From the NCBI RefSeq assembly GCF_002920575.1, contig NZ_PQSQ01000073.1, positions 1 to 41,270 on the forward strand: a DNA stretch of 41,270 nt, read 5' to 3'. Below, in pieces: positions 32,328-41,270 of the stretch. The DNA comes from Streptomyces sp. Ru73 (GTDB lineage: Bacteria > Actinomycetota > Actinomycetes > Streptomycetales > Streptomycetaceae). The position numbers were made by a program, and so were the translations under genes. The notes under the pieces were generated by a model. That model was not told the origin of the DNA. It ran no database searches and was given only the letters and a program-made list of their open reading frames with translations. Position 1 is the stretch's first letter; every line of letters begins with the position of its first letter.

Positions 32328-33190
32328 TGGCGGCAACGAGGACGGCGGCCTCGTAGCGGACCGCGAGTTTGTCGTACCTGGTGGCCACGGCTCGATGTCT
32401 CTTGAGGCGATTGATGCCGCACTCGACCGCGTGCCGGACCTTGTAGTCCTCTGGGTCGAACTCCGGTGGCCGGCCACCGCTGGACCCCGCATTCTGCGGT
32501 CGCGGACCTGGTCGACCTTCTCCGGAATGGTGCAGCGGATTCCCCGGCGGCGCAGGTAGGCGCGGTTCTTCCGGCAGGCGTACGCCTTGTCAGCCCGCAC
32601 GCGGTCGGGGCAGCCGCGCGGTCGCCCCGGCCCTGTGCGGGACACACCGACCTTCTCCCGCACCCGTTCGAACTGCGGCGAGTCTCCCCACTGCCCTGCC
32701 GTCACCACGATCGTCATGGCTTCTGACCCTGCCCGACAGCCAAGTGCAGCTTGGTGGTGAACCTGCCGCGCGAACGCCCCAGCCCGTGCTCTCCGGGTCG
32801 TCGAAGACACGGCCCGGTGATTCCCTTGGCTCCTTCTGCAGTTCACCCTGCTTGCGGGCCCCGTCCGCATGTTGATGCGCACGGCACACGGTGCTTTCGA
32901 TGCTCAGGTCCCACACGATCCCGCCCTTCGCATCGGCCAGGGCCTGGAGCCGGGTGAGAACCTGGTGCCAGGTGCCGTCTCGCTGCCACCGGCGAAACAG
33001 GTCGTAGATCCGGCCCCACGGCCCGTACTCGACGGGCACATCCCGCCATGGCACCCCGGTGCGGACCCGGAACCGCATGCCGTCGATCAACTGCCGCCGA
33101 GACCACCGGCGGCCGCCCCACCTTCCTTCTCTTCGGCAAAAAGGGTCCAGCACCGCGCGCTGCTCATCCGTGAGATCTCCCCGTCCTATG
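32311..33190 (-). pseudogene. IS5-family transposase remnant with several frameshifts
   Basis: On the minus strand, transposase pieces lie in order but in changing frames: GDLTDEQRAVLDPF, then PKRRKVGRPPV, then RRQLIDGMRFRVRTGVPWRDVPVEYGPWG, then DLSIESTVCRAHQHADGARK, then TIVVTAGQWGDSPQFERV, then VRADKAYACRKNRAYLRRRGI, and finally AAINEW before a stop at 32311. DDE-type residues remain visible (Asp in the STVCRAHQH region, Asp in RADKAYA). At least three shifts are needed and there is no start codon. I could not find matching terminal inverted repeats. It is a dead insertion sequence inside the island. Confidence 0.85.
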
Positions 33191-33499
33191 AACCGAGATC
33201 ATTCACAGCTCAAGATCCACTTTCGATACACGACCTATCACGGCACCGCAGAGATGCCGGCTGTCGCGAACTGGTGCAGATCGACCGTTGGGATGAAGGC
33301 TAGGACTACACGCCCACGACCTAGCCGACCGGGACCTGCGCCCACTTGGGATCTGACGCGAGCAACCCAGACGAGCTTCACACGCGCGGATCAGCCACCT
33401 AGCGGCTTCCCCAGCTGTGGTGGGGGAGAGGGACGTTAGGATGAATGGCGATTGAGGTTGGCGGGATTGTTCCAACGCGCAAGCACACGGGGTGGGTTC
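33191..33499. other. Intergenic DNA before the Trypco1 gene, with a -10 candidate
   Basis: About 309 bp without a gene. GC falls here relative to the IS remnant. TAGGAT at 33437-33442 is a good -10 box, 58 nt before the Trypco1 ATG and so a normal promoter position; no clear -35 is seen. The rest shows nothing I can name. Confidence 0.4.
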
Positions 33500-33907
33500 A
33501 TGTCCGACTTTGTAGAGTTCAACTTCTCTGATGGCACTGGAGTGCTGATCGAGGTATGGCCCACGCAGTCCTCAGCTCCCCTCACCGATCCACAAGATCA
33601 GCTTCCTGGGAACAGCACGGTGGAACCGGTGGGCATAGGCGCACGAGTCGTGGAGCAGGCTGGCCAAGCTCTGAACGATGCATTCGCCCCGCTCGTACCG
33701 GTTCTGGGCAGCTTGCATGAACAAGTGCGACGGTTGCCCCGAACACCTGAGGAGGTAACGGTCCAATTCGGCGTCAAACTCACGGCTGGACTGAAACTGG
33801 CGATCATCAGTGGTGGCGAGGCCACCTTCAACGTGTCGGCCTCGTGGCGCCTCAGTGATGCCCGAGAGGGCCACGAAGGTGACGCTCCTGCATCCTCATC
33901 CGAGTAA
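33500..33907 (+). CDS. Trypco1-domain protein (CU044_2847 family)
   Basis: 135 aa. It begins VEFNFSDGTGVLIEVW and ends VTVQFGVKLTAGLKLAIISGGEATFNVSASWRL (about 93-125). This is the trypsin-co-occurring domain 1 pattern: a strand-rich start with an acidic-Gly turn, a helix in the middle (VVEQAGQALNDAFAPLVPVL) and the FGVKL...W ending. Such domains sit next to trypsin-like proteases in NTP-dependent conflict systems and are proposed to be the protease's substrate or regulator. It overlaps the protease/NACHT gene by 29 bp, so the two are co-translated. The ATG at 33500 has only a modest GGGGTGGG upstream. Confidence 0.82.
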   Translation: MSDFVEFNFSDGTGVLIEVWPTQSSAPLTDPQDQLPGNSTVEPVGIGARVVEQAGQALNDAFAPLVPVLGSLHEQVRRLPRTPEEVTVQFGVKLTAGLKLAIISGGEATFNVSASWRLSDAREGHEGDAPASSSE

Positions 33908-36900
33908 TCTCAGGCGCCGTACCGTGCATCCCCCTGACACGGATGATCCGCTGCACTCCGCTTTCGTCTCGGTCCTGAACACCGATGGCCGTGTAGTCGG
34001 TGGTGGCGTTCTGGTGCAGGCCGGAAACCCAGCCCAAGTGGTTGTGCTCACCTGCGCCCACGTGGTCAATTTGGCCTTAGGAAGAAGGCAGTTCGCCTTC
34101 ACAGAACCTGACGCTGGGCACCGAGTAACCCTAGCCTTCCCTGCGGCTCCGGGTAGCAAGACAGAGGCGTACGTGACCGGTTGGTGGCCGGCAAGCTCTC
34201 TGCGAGACGCTAGCAGTCGACTCACCGGCTACGAACAGCGATGGCGCGGAGACATCGCGCTGCTCCGTGTTGCTGCCGACCTACCGGATTGCTCCGGCCC
34301 CGTCCCACTCGCTGCTCCAAGCCTTGGGCAGGAGTCATGGACGTGGTTCGGAAGCGGAGAACCCACGACGGTCGTGCGGACGAAGGTCACTGGCGTGGCC
34401 GACGACTGGCTCGTCCTGGGCGGTTCGGCGACAGGCCATGCTGTACAACCCGGTTACAGCGGAAGTCCCCTGTGGGACCGCGACCGACAAGCCGTCGTCG
34501 GCATAGTCGTCAGCGCCCATCAAGCGGTGCTGTACGCCAAGATGAGCGCTTCTGACCCTACTCGGCAAAGCTATGCAATTCGCGCAGACGCGATCGTGGA
34601 GCACTGCCTTGGGAATGAATCTGAACCCCACTGCGAGACCCTGCCGCGCGGCGTTGAAGTCCTGCTCCAGGCGCAGAAGAGCGCGGCCCACGCTTTCCCC
34701 TACCGGGCCGTTGGGCTTCACCGTCGCGATCCCGCAACCGTCTATGTTCGACAGCAAATGTCGGCCTCTGTCGGGGCAAGGAAGCGTATTGCTGCGCACC
34801 CGGGAACTCACGTCTCGCCCCCGAAGCCTGAAGAGCTAGCACCCAAGTCCATCGAATCGGCGCTGGCTGCCCACCGACACATTCTCCTGACTGGCGACGC
34901 CGGGGCCGGGAAGTCAACTCTCACGCTCCAGCTAGCCACACGCGAAGTGGAGTTGCCGGAAGCGTCGGATGCCAGACTGCTGCCTGTCCGCGTACTCGCC
35001 CGAGAGTTGGCCGCCAGGCCTCACATGCGGCTATTGACAGCTGTCATGGATGCCGCTCAAGCCCAATTGGCGCGCTTCCTTACGCATGACTTGGATCCGG
35101 ACCTCTTGGAACACGATCTGCCAGGTTACCGGTGGCTCATCATCGTAGATGCACTAGACGAGGTCACGAACACCGCTGATCGCACCGACTTGGCCGAGCA
35201 GCTAATGGTGTTCATGGAGCAATTCCGTGCTTATAGTGTGCTTGTTACTTCCCGCCCCCTTCCTGAGGCCGAGCGGGATAGATGGGAGGAGCTGAAAGAA
35301 CTCACTCATTTCACTATCGAACCATTTCGTCGTGATCAGCGCGCAGAGTTCGCTCATTCGTGGTTCGCTAACGACCCCGGTTTGGGTGAAAAATTTTTGA
35401 CTCAGCTTTCAGCGGCGAGATTCAGGGAAGTTGCGTCCATACCGCTATTGGCTACTGTCGCTGCGATAGTCTTCGAAGCGAATCCTGACCGGCCACTACC
35501 TGCGAGCCGTTTCGGTCTGTACGAGCAGTATTTTTCGCATCTGTATGACTCTCGAGCGCGTCAGTTCCACGATGATGTGAGGGCGCGGCTGGCTGGGTGG
35601 CCTCAAACGGAGAGCATCGCCCAACATCTCACTGAGTCACGAGTGAGCCTTATCGAACACCTCGCTCCCCGCGCCCTTTCGAATAGTCCGCTCTTGCCTG
35701 AGGCACTGATTTGGCTCCGAGCCGCGGGGCTCGAGCCTACGCCGCCGCCACCGGATTGGTCGGCAGTTGTCGCCACCGCACTCACTTCTACAGGCCTGTT
35801 GGTACACGACGGTGACGGACTGCGATTCACGCACCATACTTTTGCAGAACATATATGTGATGCACTCGACGCCCGCCGCTTGTCGCCGCAATTCGACCCG
35901 GATGATCCATCTTGGTGGCGCACCCTTTGGGAGGCATGCAGTTTAAGGCGGGCCAGCGCGCGCCGCACTATTCTACATCGAGCCCTTCTCGGCATGAACG
36001 CCGAGGAACTTTTGGAATGGCTGCTGGCTCATAATGACTCGGCCCGAGAACTGGCCATCGAGATGGCTTCTCATGGCATCATGGCGACCCCAGGGCAGCA
36101 GGCTGCAATCTCTCGCACTTTCGATTACTGGATTTGGAGAGCGACTCGTGAAGTAGGATTCCAAAACCAAGTGATCAAGGCACTGAGAACGGTCCGCAAC
36201 GCAACTCGTCCGCTGCAACGTGTCCTTGGTGACGCCATACGGGATCCTGAGAAACCAGATACTTTGCGGATAGAGGTCGCACAGGCACTCGTGGCTTGTG
36301 GTGAACCGAACCGGTCGCACGGGCTGAACGCATTGCGTTGCTTCCTGAGCGACGACAGATTCTCGGGAAGATGTCGAATCGAGGCAGCTAAATTGCTGCA
36401 GGAAGCAGGAGACTTCCAAGCGGCGCAGGACGGGCTTTTTCGCCTCGTCAACGGTGCATCCGCGCATCACGTCCATCGCCGGGCAGCGAGAGATCTGTTG
36501 AACATCAGAAGTTCTGAACTCATTGGCACGAACTCCTGCTCTCTGCCTCCGGACCAGTTCGACTCGCCTTCTCGTGACAAGCCTACGGTTCCCACGGCCA
36601 CTACTATGGTTGATAGGTCAGCACGAGAACTCAATTCTCCATCCAACTTGGACGCGGGATTCTCAGGTGAGGAAATCCCAGAGTGGGCTTCCCCTACGCT
36701 ACTGGTTCGTGAGCACGGCGATTCGGAGCGTGTATTGCTGGGCTCGCCAGTTCCGGACAATATAGTCAGTTACTTTGCGCTTGAAGGGGTAGTGCAGGTA
36801 GAAGACGTAGCTGCCGCTGCTGTCGCAGAAATTTCTGAAGAGATCACCCGCCAAACGAAGCGCAGGAAGGCTCTCTCGAAGGGGCGACAGCGCGAGAACT

Positions 36901-38567
36901 TCCAGATATGGTCAGCCATTGCTGACTGGCTCACTTCGCAGCCGGCGAATCACGAGTCTGCGGCCGCTAACCAGGCTCGGGACCTAGTCCAAAAGGTGCC
37001 GTCACTGACGGCTCCGGATTCTCACCGGTTTGCTGGGGTCAGTCGCGCAAAAAGATTGACTCTAGCAGCTGTGTTGGCGCGTGGGGATCTCGCGCACCAA
37101 CGAGCCTGCGTTGACCTGGTCACGTTTGATGTCGCTTCCTGGAATCCCGGGCAAGTTGTGAATTTGGCGTACCGTCTCGCTTCTTCGTCTACAGAGCTAA
37201 ATTTTCTCATCATCAGCCAGCTCTGCCGGATTGTCACCAACTCAAAAACGACGAGTGTGTCTCGCTCTGTGATGCTTGATGCGATTCGCGACCTGGGCGC
37301 TGACACTGCTGTGCAATTCCTTGTAGGTTGCTCCACTCTCGACCCGCACCTCGTGGTGTCCACACTATTGCGGCTCAGTCCTGAGTACCGAGCTGATGCT
37401 GTCATTTACCTGGAATCCTTGGCGTCAGGTAGCCTTGACGCGAAAGTTCACAGTTGGTGCCAGGCCGCATACGAATTGACGCGCACTCCCGATACAGTGG
37501 ATCGCAATGAAGCTATCCGCCTGATCAAGCGAGCTGCCGGCCGAGACAGAAGCGCAGTTGAACGCCTCGCTATGGCCAAGACGCTGACGAGGTATGCCCC
37601 AGAGACGACACTTCAGATCGTCAGCGCTGTCGTGCGGGATGTAGAGACCACTAAGTCTGAACAACTCATGGCCGCGCAACTCCTCGCCAGACTAGATCAT
37701 GCACCAGCGGACGTGGCTCTGCATATCCTTGACAGTTTGGAGGGTGCAGCTGAGCCAAGAGAACTTTCCTTTGCTGCGGTACTCCTCACGCATATAGCCC
37801 CTGCAGTGCGCGACAGATGCGATAGGGTTCTTCGAGCGCAACTGGTTCACAACGATATCGGGCATTCACTTCGATTGGAGATAGTGGGTGCCCTGACTTC
37901 CTTGAGTCCGCAGGTGCGAGCCGACTTGGCGAATCAGATCGACATCCTCTCTGGTAAGGCCAAAATCAAGCACGCAGCATGGCTGACCATGTTGGAGGCT
38001 ATCGCTTTAAAAGGGCCGGATCTGCATGACCTCACACAGGCAACCCTGACGAAACATGCGCTCGAACATGACTCTTGTGACCGAATTTCTACTATCACAT
38101 ATATTCGCGACCTCGACTGGCGAGGAAACGGGACTCGCGCCGCTGCAATCCTTAGCGCAATCGCTGTATCCGATAGCGAGACACCAGCCATGCGTGCCTT
38201 GGCAGCCCGAAAACTACTGGCTTACGGTCAGCATTTTCGTCTCGTGGCCCAGGATGCGCTTCGCGCGCTCACGGAACAATCGGACATCGCCCCACTTCTG
38301 AAGCTTCAAGTCTGCAGGGAGCTCGCCATCGCGGGAGACCGCGCCAGGGCGCTCGCGAGTCTCGCCAACATGGCCACCGACTCTGCCCTCCGTGATGCTG
38401 ACCGATCCGAAGCAGCCATACTTATGCTGATGATCGACCCATGGTGTTCAGAGATCACTGTATCCACTTTGGGTGCGATGTCAGGTGACCGTACGCTGAC
38501 ACTCGATACCCGTGAGTGGGTATCAAATGCTCCTATGCTGCTACAGTTTGAGGCTTCGAGAGAGTGA
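33879..38567 (+). CDS. Trypsin-like protease / NACHT NTPase / helical-repeat protein
   Basis: 1562 aa. Residues 25-240 are a trypsin-like serine protease with a complete triad: His61 (LTCAHVV), Asp125 (RGDIALLRV) and Ser194 (PGYSGSPLW). Then comes a NACHT P-loop domain: Walker A TGDAGAGKST (Lys345), Walker B LIIVDALDE (Asp424, Glu428, the NACHT hallmark) and VLVTSRPLPE. The remaining ~900 residues are helical repeats of HEAT/TPR-like look, the usual sensor region of STAND proteins. GTG 33879 is chosen because GAGAGGG lies 8 nt upstream; ATG 33858 is possible. GC is much lower than the host genes. Predicted role: sensing of an invader leads to oligomerisation and activates the protease (inference from NACHT and STAND families). 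Confidence 0.88.
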   Translation: MTLLHPHPSNLRRRTVHPPDTDDPLHSAFVSVLNTDGRVVGGGVLVQAGNPAQVVVLTCAHVVNLALGRRQFAFTEPDAGHRVTLAFPAAPGSKTEAYVTGWWPASSLRDASSRLTGYEQRWRGDIALLRVAADLPDCSGPVPLAAPSLGQESWTWFGSGEPTTVVRTKVTGVADDWLVLGGSATGHAVQPGYSGSPLWDRDRQAVVGIVVSAHQAVLYAKMSASDPTRQSYAIRADAIVEHCLGNESEPHCETLPRGVEVLLQAQKSAAHAFPYRAVGLHRRDPATVYVRQQMSASVGARKRIAAHPGTHVSPPKPEELAPKSIESALAAHRHILLTGDAGAGKSTLTLQLATREVELPEASDARLLPVRVLARELAARPHMRLLTAVMDAAQAQLARFLTHDLDPDLLEHDLPGYRWLIIVDALDEVTNTADRTDLAEQLMVFMEQFRAYSVLVTSRPLPEAERDRWEELKELTHFTIEPFRRDQRAEFAHSWFANDPGLGEKFLTQLSAARFREVASIPLLATVAAIVFEANPDRPLPASRFGLYEQYFSHLYDSRARQFHDDVRARLAGWPQTESIAQHLTESRVSLIEHLAPRALSNSPLLPEALIWLRAAGLEPTPPPPDWSAVVATALTSTGLLVHDGDGLRFTHHTFAEHICDALDARRLSPQFDPDDPSWWRTLWEACSLRRASARRTILHRALLGMNAEELLEWLLAHNDSARELAIEMASHGIMATPGQQAAISRTFDYWIWRATREVGFQNQVIKALRTVRNATRPLQRVLGDAIRDPEKPDTLRIEVAQALVACGEPNRSHGLNALRCFLSDDRFSGRCRIEAAKLLQEAGDFQAAQDGLFRLVNGASAHHVHRRAARDLLNIRSSELIGTNSCSLPPDQFDSPSRDKPTVPTATTMVDRSARELNSPSNLDAGFSGEEIPEWASPTLLVREHGDSERVLLGSPVPDNIVSYFALEGVVQVEDVAAAAVAEISEEITRQTKRRKALSKGRQRENFQIWSAIADWLTSQPANHESAAANQARDLVQKVPSLTAPDSHRFAGVSRAKRLTLAAVLARGDLAHQRACVDLVTFDVASWNPGQVVNLAYRLASSSTELNFLIISQLCRIVTNSKTTSVSRSVMLDAIRDLGADTAVQFLVGCSTLDPHLVVSTLLRLSPEYRADAVIYLESLASGSLDAKVHSWCQAAYELTRTPDTVDRNEAIRLIKRAAGRDRSAVERLAMAKTLTRYAPETTLQIVSAVVRDVETTKSEQLMAAQLLARLDHAPADVALHILDSLEGAAEPRELSFAAVLLTHIAPAVRDRCDRVLRAQLVHNDIGHSLRLEIVGALTSLSPQVRADLANQIDILSGKAKIKHAAWLTMLEAIALKGPDLHDLTQATLTKHALEHDSCDRISTITYIRDLDWRGNGTRAAAILSAIAVSDSETPAMRALAARKLLAYGQHFRLVAQDALRALTEQSDIAPLLKLQVCRELAIAGDRARALASLANMATDSALRDADRSEAAILMLMIDPWCSEITVSTLGAMSGDRTLTLDTREWVSNAPMLLQFEASRE

Positions 38568-38728
38568 TCATGGGGTTACTTCTGTGTAGCACCGTCAGGC
38601 TTCTGAAGGTGCTGGCGCCAGCTTGCAAAACCACAGCGATTAAGAACCTCGCCACCGAGGACAGTCCGCCCGGGAGCCAGCCGTTCCGTCGAGAGAGTCG
38701 GAAGATCGTGCACGGGCAGCGGCTGGGA

Positions 38729-40641
38729 CTATGCCGGGTGAAATTGGCGGCGCTGCAGGTCGTACATGGCTCGGAAGCGGCCCGCCGGAGCGACATCAGG
38801 ACTCATGAGGCCCGCGAAGCTCCCGTACTCGGTGACTTGACCATGGTCGAGATAGTAGATGAGGTCGGCCTGGCGAACGGAGTGGAGGCGATGCGTGATC
38901 AGGACGATGGTCTGGCCGGCGGCAGCCAGGTTGCGGATCTTCGTGAAGACGTCCTCTTCGGACTCCGCGTCGAGCGAGGCGGTGGGTTCGTCGACGATGA
39001 GGATGTCGCCGGCGCGGTAACGGGCGCGGGCGATGGCGAGTTTCTGCCACTGGCCGCCTGAGAGGTTGTGGCCGCCTTTGTAGCCGCGGGCGAGGAGGGT
39101 GTCCAGGCCGCGGGGCATGTCGTCGATGATCGGCTGGGCGTCGGCGTAGTGGATGGCGTCGTCGAGCCGGTGGTCGGTGCTTCGGGGCGGCCGATGGTGA
39201 TGTTGGCGCGGGCGGTGAAGGGCCAGCGGTAGTAGTCCTGGCTGACGAGGGCGACGCGGGAGAAGAGGGCGTGGCGGTCGGCCTCTGCGGTGCTGACATC
39301 ACCGAGGAGGATGTGTCCGTCGTCGGGGAGGTAGAGGCCGGCGAGGAGTTTGGCGGTCGTGGTCTTGCCACTGCCGTTGCGGCCGACCAACGCAATGATC
39401 TTGCCGGTGGGGATGGTCAGGTCGAGGCCGCGCAGGGCCGGCTCGTCGTCCCCGGGGTAGGTGAAGGTGACGTTCTTGAAGCGGACGGCGTCGATGCGCG
39501 CGGGCAGCGGTACGCCGCCGGTGGAGATGGCGCGTTCGTCGGCCTCGGTGCGTATGCCGTCGAGGTCGGCGACGAAGAGGGCTTCTTCGTAGAGGAAGTT
39601 GGCCTGGCGTACGAGGTTGTCCAGGGCGCTGGAGCCGGTGCGGATGGCGATGACGGCGGTGCCGCCCACGGACAGGACCATGACGCCGGTCCACAGCAGC
39701 CAGCCGAGGGTGCCGAAGGTGATCAGCATGGCGAGCCCGGTGCAGCAGGCGGCGATCAGGCCGGTGCGGGCGGCCAGGCGCGCCAGGCGGGCCTGCTCTT
39801 GCTCGGAGTCCTCGGCCATGAGACGGAAGTGCTGCAGGAGGAAAGCGCCGATGCCGTGGACGCGGATTTCGGCCGCGGCTTGGTTGGAGACCAGCAGGTC
39901 GCTGATGAGGCGGCCGGCGCGGGCGTGTTGCATCCAGGCGTGGAAGGACTGGTACCGCCGCCGGGCTACGGACAGCGATGCCCAGGCGCTGGGCACCGTC
40001 GTCAGCACGATCAGGGGCAGTAGGGCGGGGTGCAGGGCGGTCAGTACGCCGACCGAGGCGACCAGCGAGAGCAGCGCGTTGATGATGGAGGTGCTGTACG
40101 GGATCATGCGACGCGCCGACGCCGCACCGAACCGCGCGCTCTCCTGCCGCTTGCGGTACTCGGCGTCCTCCACCGCGGACAGCTCCACCTTGGCGGCGGA
40201 CTGGAGGTAGATCTCGGTCGCCACCCGCTCGACGGTGGGCTCCAGCACCCCCGTGCCCTGTACCGACACCGCCTTCAGCAGCGCGCCGCACACCCCGGTG
40301 ACGCAGGCGATGACCAAGGCAGGCGCTGCTTCGCGTAATCGCTCGGCGGTGGTGCCTGCCGCCAGCAGGGCGGCCAGTACGTGATTGACCTGCACCATCC
40401 CCACCGCCTGGGCGGCACCGCGGCCGATCTCGGCGGCGACGACCCTGTGCAGCGCGCGGGCGTCGGCCTGATGGGCGAGTCGGGCGGTGAGAGCGAGGAG
40501 CCGTGGCAGACGCAGCACCATCGCCAACAGGCTCATCTCCAGGAAGGCGCCGTGATGGCGCGTCCAAGCGAAGTCCTCCCGTAATCGCCCACCGAAGAGC
40601 AGCCGTTCGGAGTCCGACATCTTCTCCTCGGCGGTGGTCAT
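38729..40641 (-). pseudogene. ABC exporter (permease-ATPase half-molecule) with one frameshift
   Basis: Start ATG 40641 has a perfect GGAGGT six bases upstream. The first about 490 codons give a transmembrane domain (about five to six helices) and the start of the ATPase: Walker A VGRNGSGKTT, Q-loop VSQDYYRWPF and ARANITIGRPEAP. The frame is then lost at about 39172-39175. One base is missing relative to a continuous reading. The other frame resumes with HRLDDAIHYADAQPII and contains the signature NLSGGQWQK, Walker B ILIVDEPTASLD and H-loop VLITHRLHS, ending RRQFHPA. Everything else is intact, so this is either a very recent inactivation or a sequencing error. It overlaps the upstream NUDIX stop as ATGA. 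Substrate unknown. Confidence 0.85.
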
Positions 40642-41189
40642 CGGCGTACCTCCTGTGTGCCCGTCGGCTGCTGGTCGTCCTCCAGGTACAGCGGGGCGTC
40701 CTGCGCCCCGGAAGCTGCCTGCACGGCGGCGGTCAGGAGCGGCGCGTTCGTCCTGTCCATCACCGTCAGGGCCGCCTCGGGCTCCCACCAGTCCCAGCCG
40801 AGCAGCTCTCCTTCCGGGACGCGGATGCGGTCGTAGTGCTGCGGGGAAATGGTGGCGCTGAACACGAAGAGGTGGCACGCGCGAGGATTGCTGTAGTTTC
40901 CCGGACTCCCGCTGGACAGCCACTGCACTACAAGGAGGCGGCCCACTTGGACCGGTACGCCGGTCTCCTCCCTGCCTTCCCGCTCACAGCACTGGAGCGG
41001 TGTCTCTCCGCCTTTGGGCCCGTCGTCGGTCTTTCCGCCGGGCATCACCCAGTGCTTCGTCCCAGCGTGGTGGACCAGGAGCACGCGCCCGTCCTCGCGC
41101 TGAATGAAGGCGGCGGCTGCGGAGGTGACCAGGGCTCGTTGCTGCGGAGAAGGCGTGGACTGCGGGAGCGTGGACATTGGGTCATTCAT
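40638..41189 (-). CDS. NUDIX hydrolase
   Basis: 183 aa. The Nudix box is present in a stretched form: WVMPGGKTDDGPKGGE, seven residues, then REGREETGV. The loop between the Gly and the first Glu is longer than in the standard G-x5-E, so the substrate range may differ. It begins MNDPMSTLPQSTP; GAGGTGA is 7 nt before the ATG at 41189, and a second ATG (41177) also fits. The stop overlaps the ABC exporter start (ATGA), so the two are one operon. The Gln/Thr-rich tail is probably disordered. Confidence 0.88.
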   Translation of the reverse strand: MNDPMSTLPQSTPSPQQRALVTSAAAAFIQREDGRVLLVHHAGTKHWVMPGGKTDDGPKGGETPLQCCEREGREETGVPVQVGRLLVVQWLSSGSPGNYSNPRACHLFVFSATISPQHYDRIRVPEGELLGWDWWEPEAALTVMDRTNAPLLTAAVQAASGAQDAPLYLEDDQQPTGTQEVRR

Positions 41190-41196
41190 GCGGTGA

Positions 41197-41270
41197 TCAC
41201 CTCGGGATCTCGTGGAGATGCAGTGGCACGTACTGCGTCAGGCTTTCGACCTGACGGTCGTCCGGACGGT
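41197..41270 (-). CDS. C-terminal end of an upstream gene (partial)
   Basis: On the minus strand one frame is open from the window edge to TGA (41199-41197), with mostly G/C third positions. It ends ...ESLTQYVPLHLHEIPR. The NUDIX ATG lies 7 bp beyond this stop, so it would be the previous gene of the same operon. A second frame is also open to the NUDIX start but has poorer codon bias. I do not recognise the family. Confidence 0.45.
   Translation of the reverse strand, partial: RPDDRQVESLTQYVPLHLHEIPR

Noticed and set aside
33203..33475. Minus-strand frame of about 90 codons between the IS remnant and the Trypco1 gene
   Set aside because: It has no ribosome site, mixed codon bias and no recognisable motif, and it overlaps the promoter candidate at 33437.

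Overview
The window is high-GC actinomycete DNA and almost certainly comes from a Streptomyces chromosome. Third codon positions are nearly all G or C. Many genes belong to families typical of the genus: NarL-type two-component pairs, Rv1733c-like and SCO4225-like membrane proteins, DUF6643, TerD, MEDS/STAS with an anti-sigma-type ATPase, and mycothiol-dependent isomerase-like enzymes. Several starts fit leaderless transcription, with a TAnnnT box 6-7 nt before the start codon. No rRNA, convincing tRNA or CRISPR array was found.

Region 1 (1 to about 25.1 kb) is ordinary chromosome. It carries the tail of an unknown gene; a histidine kinase/LuxR response regulator operon; a small membrane protein; an SMP-30 hydrolase; a membrane protein/MDMPI-type enzyme pair; a ROK regulator; a SHOCT membrane protein; a solo HATPase; a small unknown protein divergent from a Cds1-like PLP enzyme; an SRPBCC protein; and a DeoR regulator. 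Next come a multi-TM alpha/beta hydrolase-like protein convergent with a beta-helix/AAA+ fusion, an Rv1733c-family protein, and a coupled MEDS-STAS/HATPase pair. The stretch ends with a MOSC protein, DUF6643 divergent from a TerD/TerA-like protein, an HpnB-like glycosyltransferase divergent from a glutamate racemase paralogue, a small membrane protein and a NUDIX hydrolase.

Region 2 (about 25.1 to 38.6 kb) is a mosaic genomic island with visibly lower GC. A tyrosine recombinase sits directly against the NUDIX gene, whose own 3' half already has island-like codon use. About 1 kb of gene-poor, decayed DNA follows. Then come two conflict (defence-type) modules. The first is a tightly overlapped three-gene operon: a PD-(D/E)xK/DUF4297-like nuclease, a winged-helix-like middle component, and a Rad50-like ATPase with a zinc-hook-like insert. 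It matches the ABC-three-component (ABC-3C) layout. The second is a Trypco1-domain protein overlapping a 1562-residue trypsin/NACHT/helical-repeat protein. Between them lie a broken GNAT gene, an intact GNAT gene and a frameshifted IS5-type transposase remnant.

Region 3 (about 38.7 kb to the end) returns to host-like GC. It holds a minus-strand operon of a NUDIX hydrolase and an ABC exporter half-molecule, the latter interrupted by a one-base frameshift just after the Q-loop region, plus the tail of one more upstream gene. The strongest candidates for an under-described system are the two adjacent conflict modules; among host genes, they are the split alpha/beta hydrolase and the beta-helix/AAA+ fusion.
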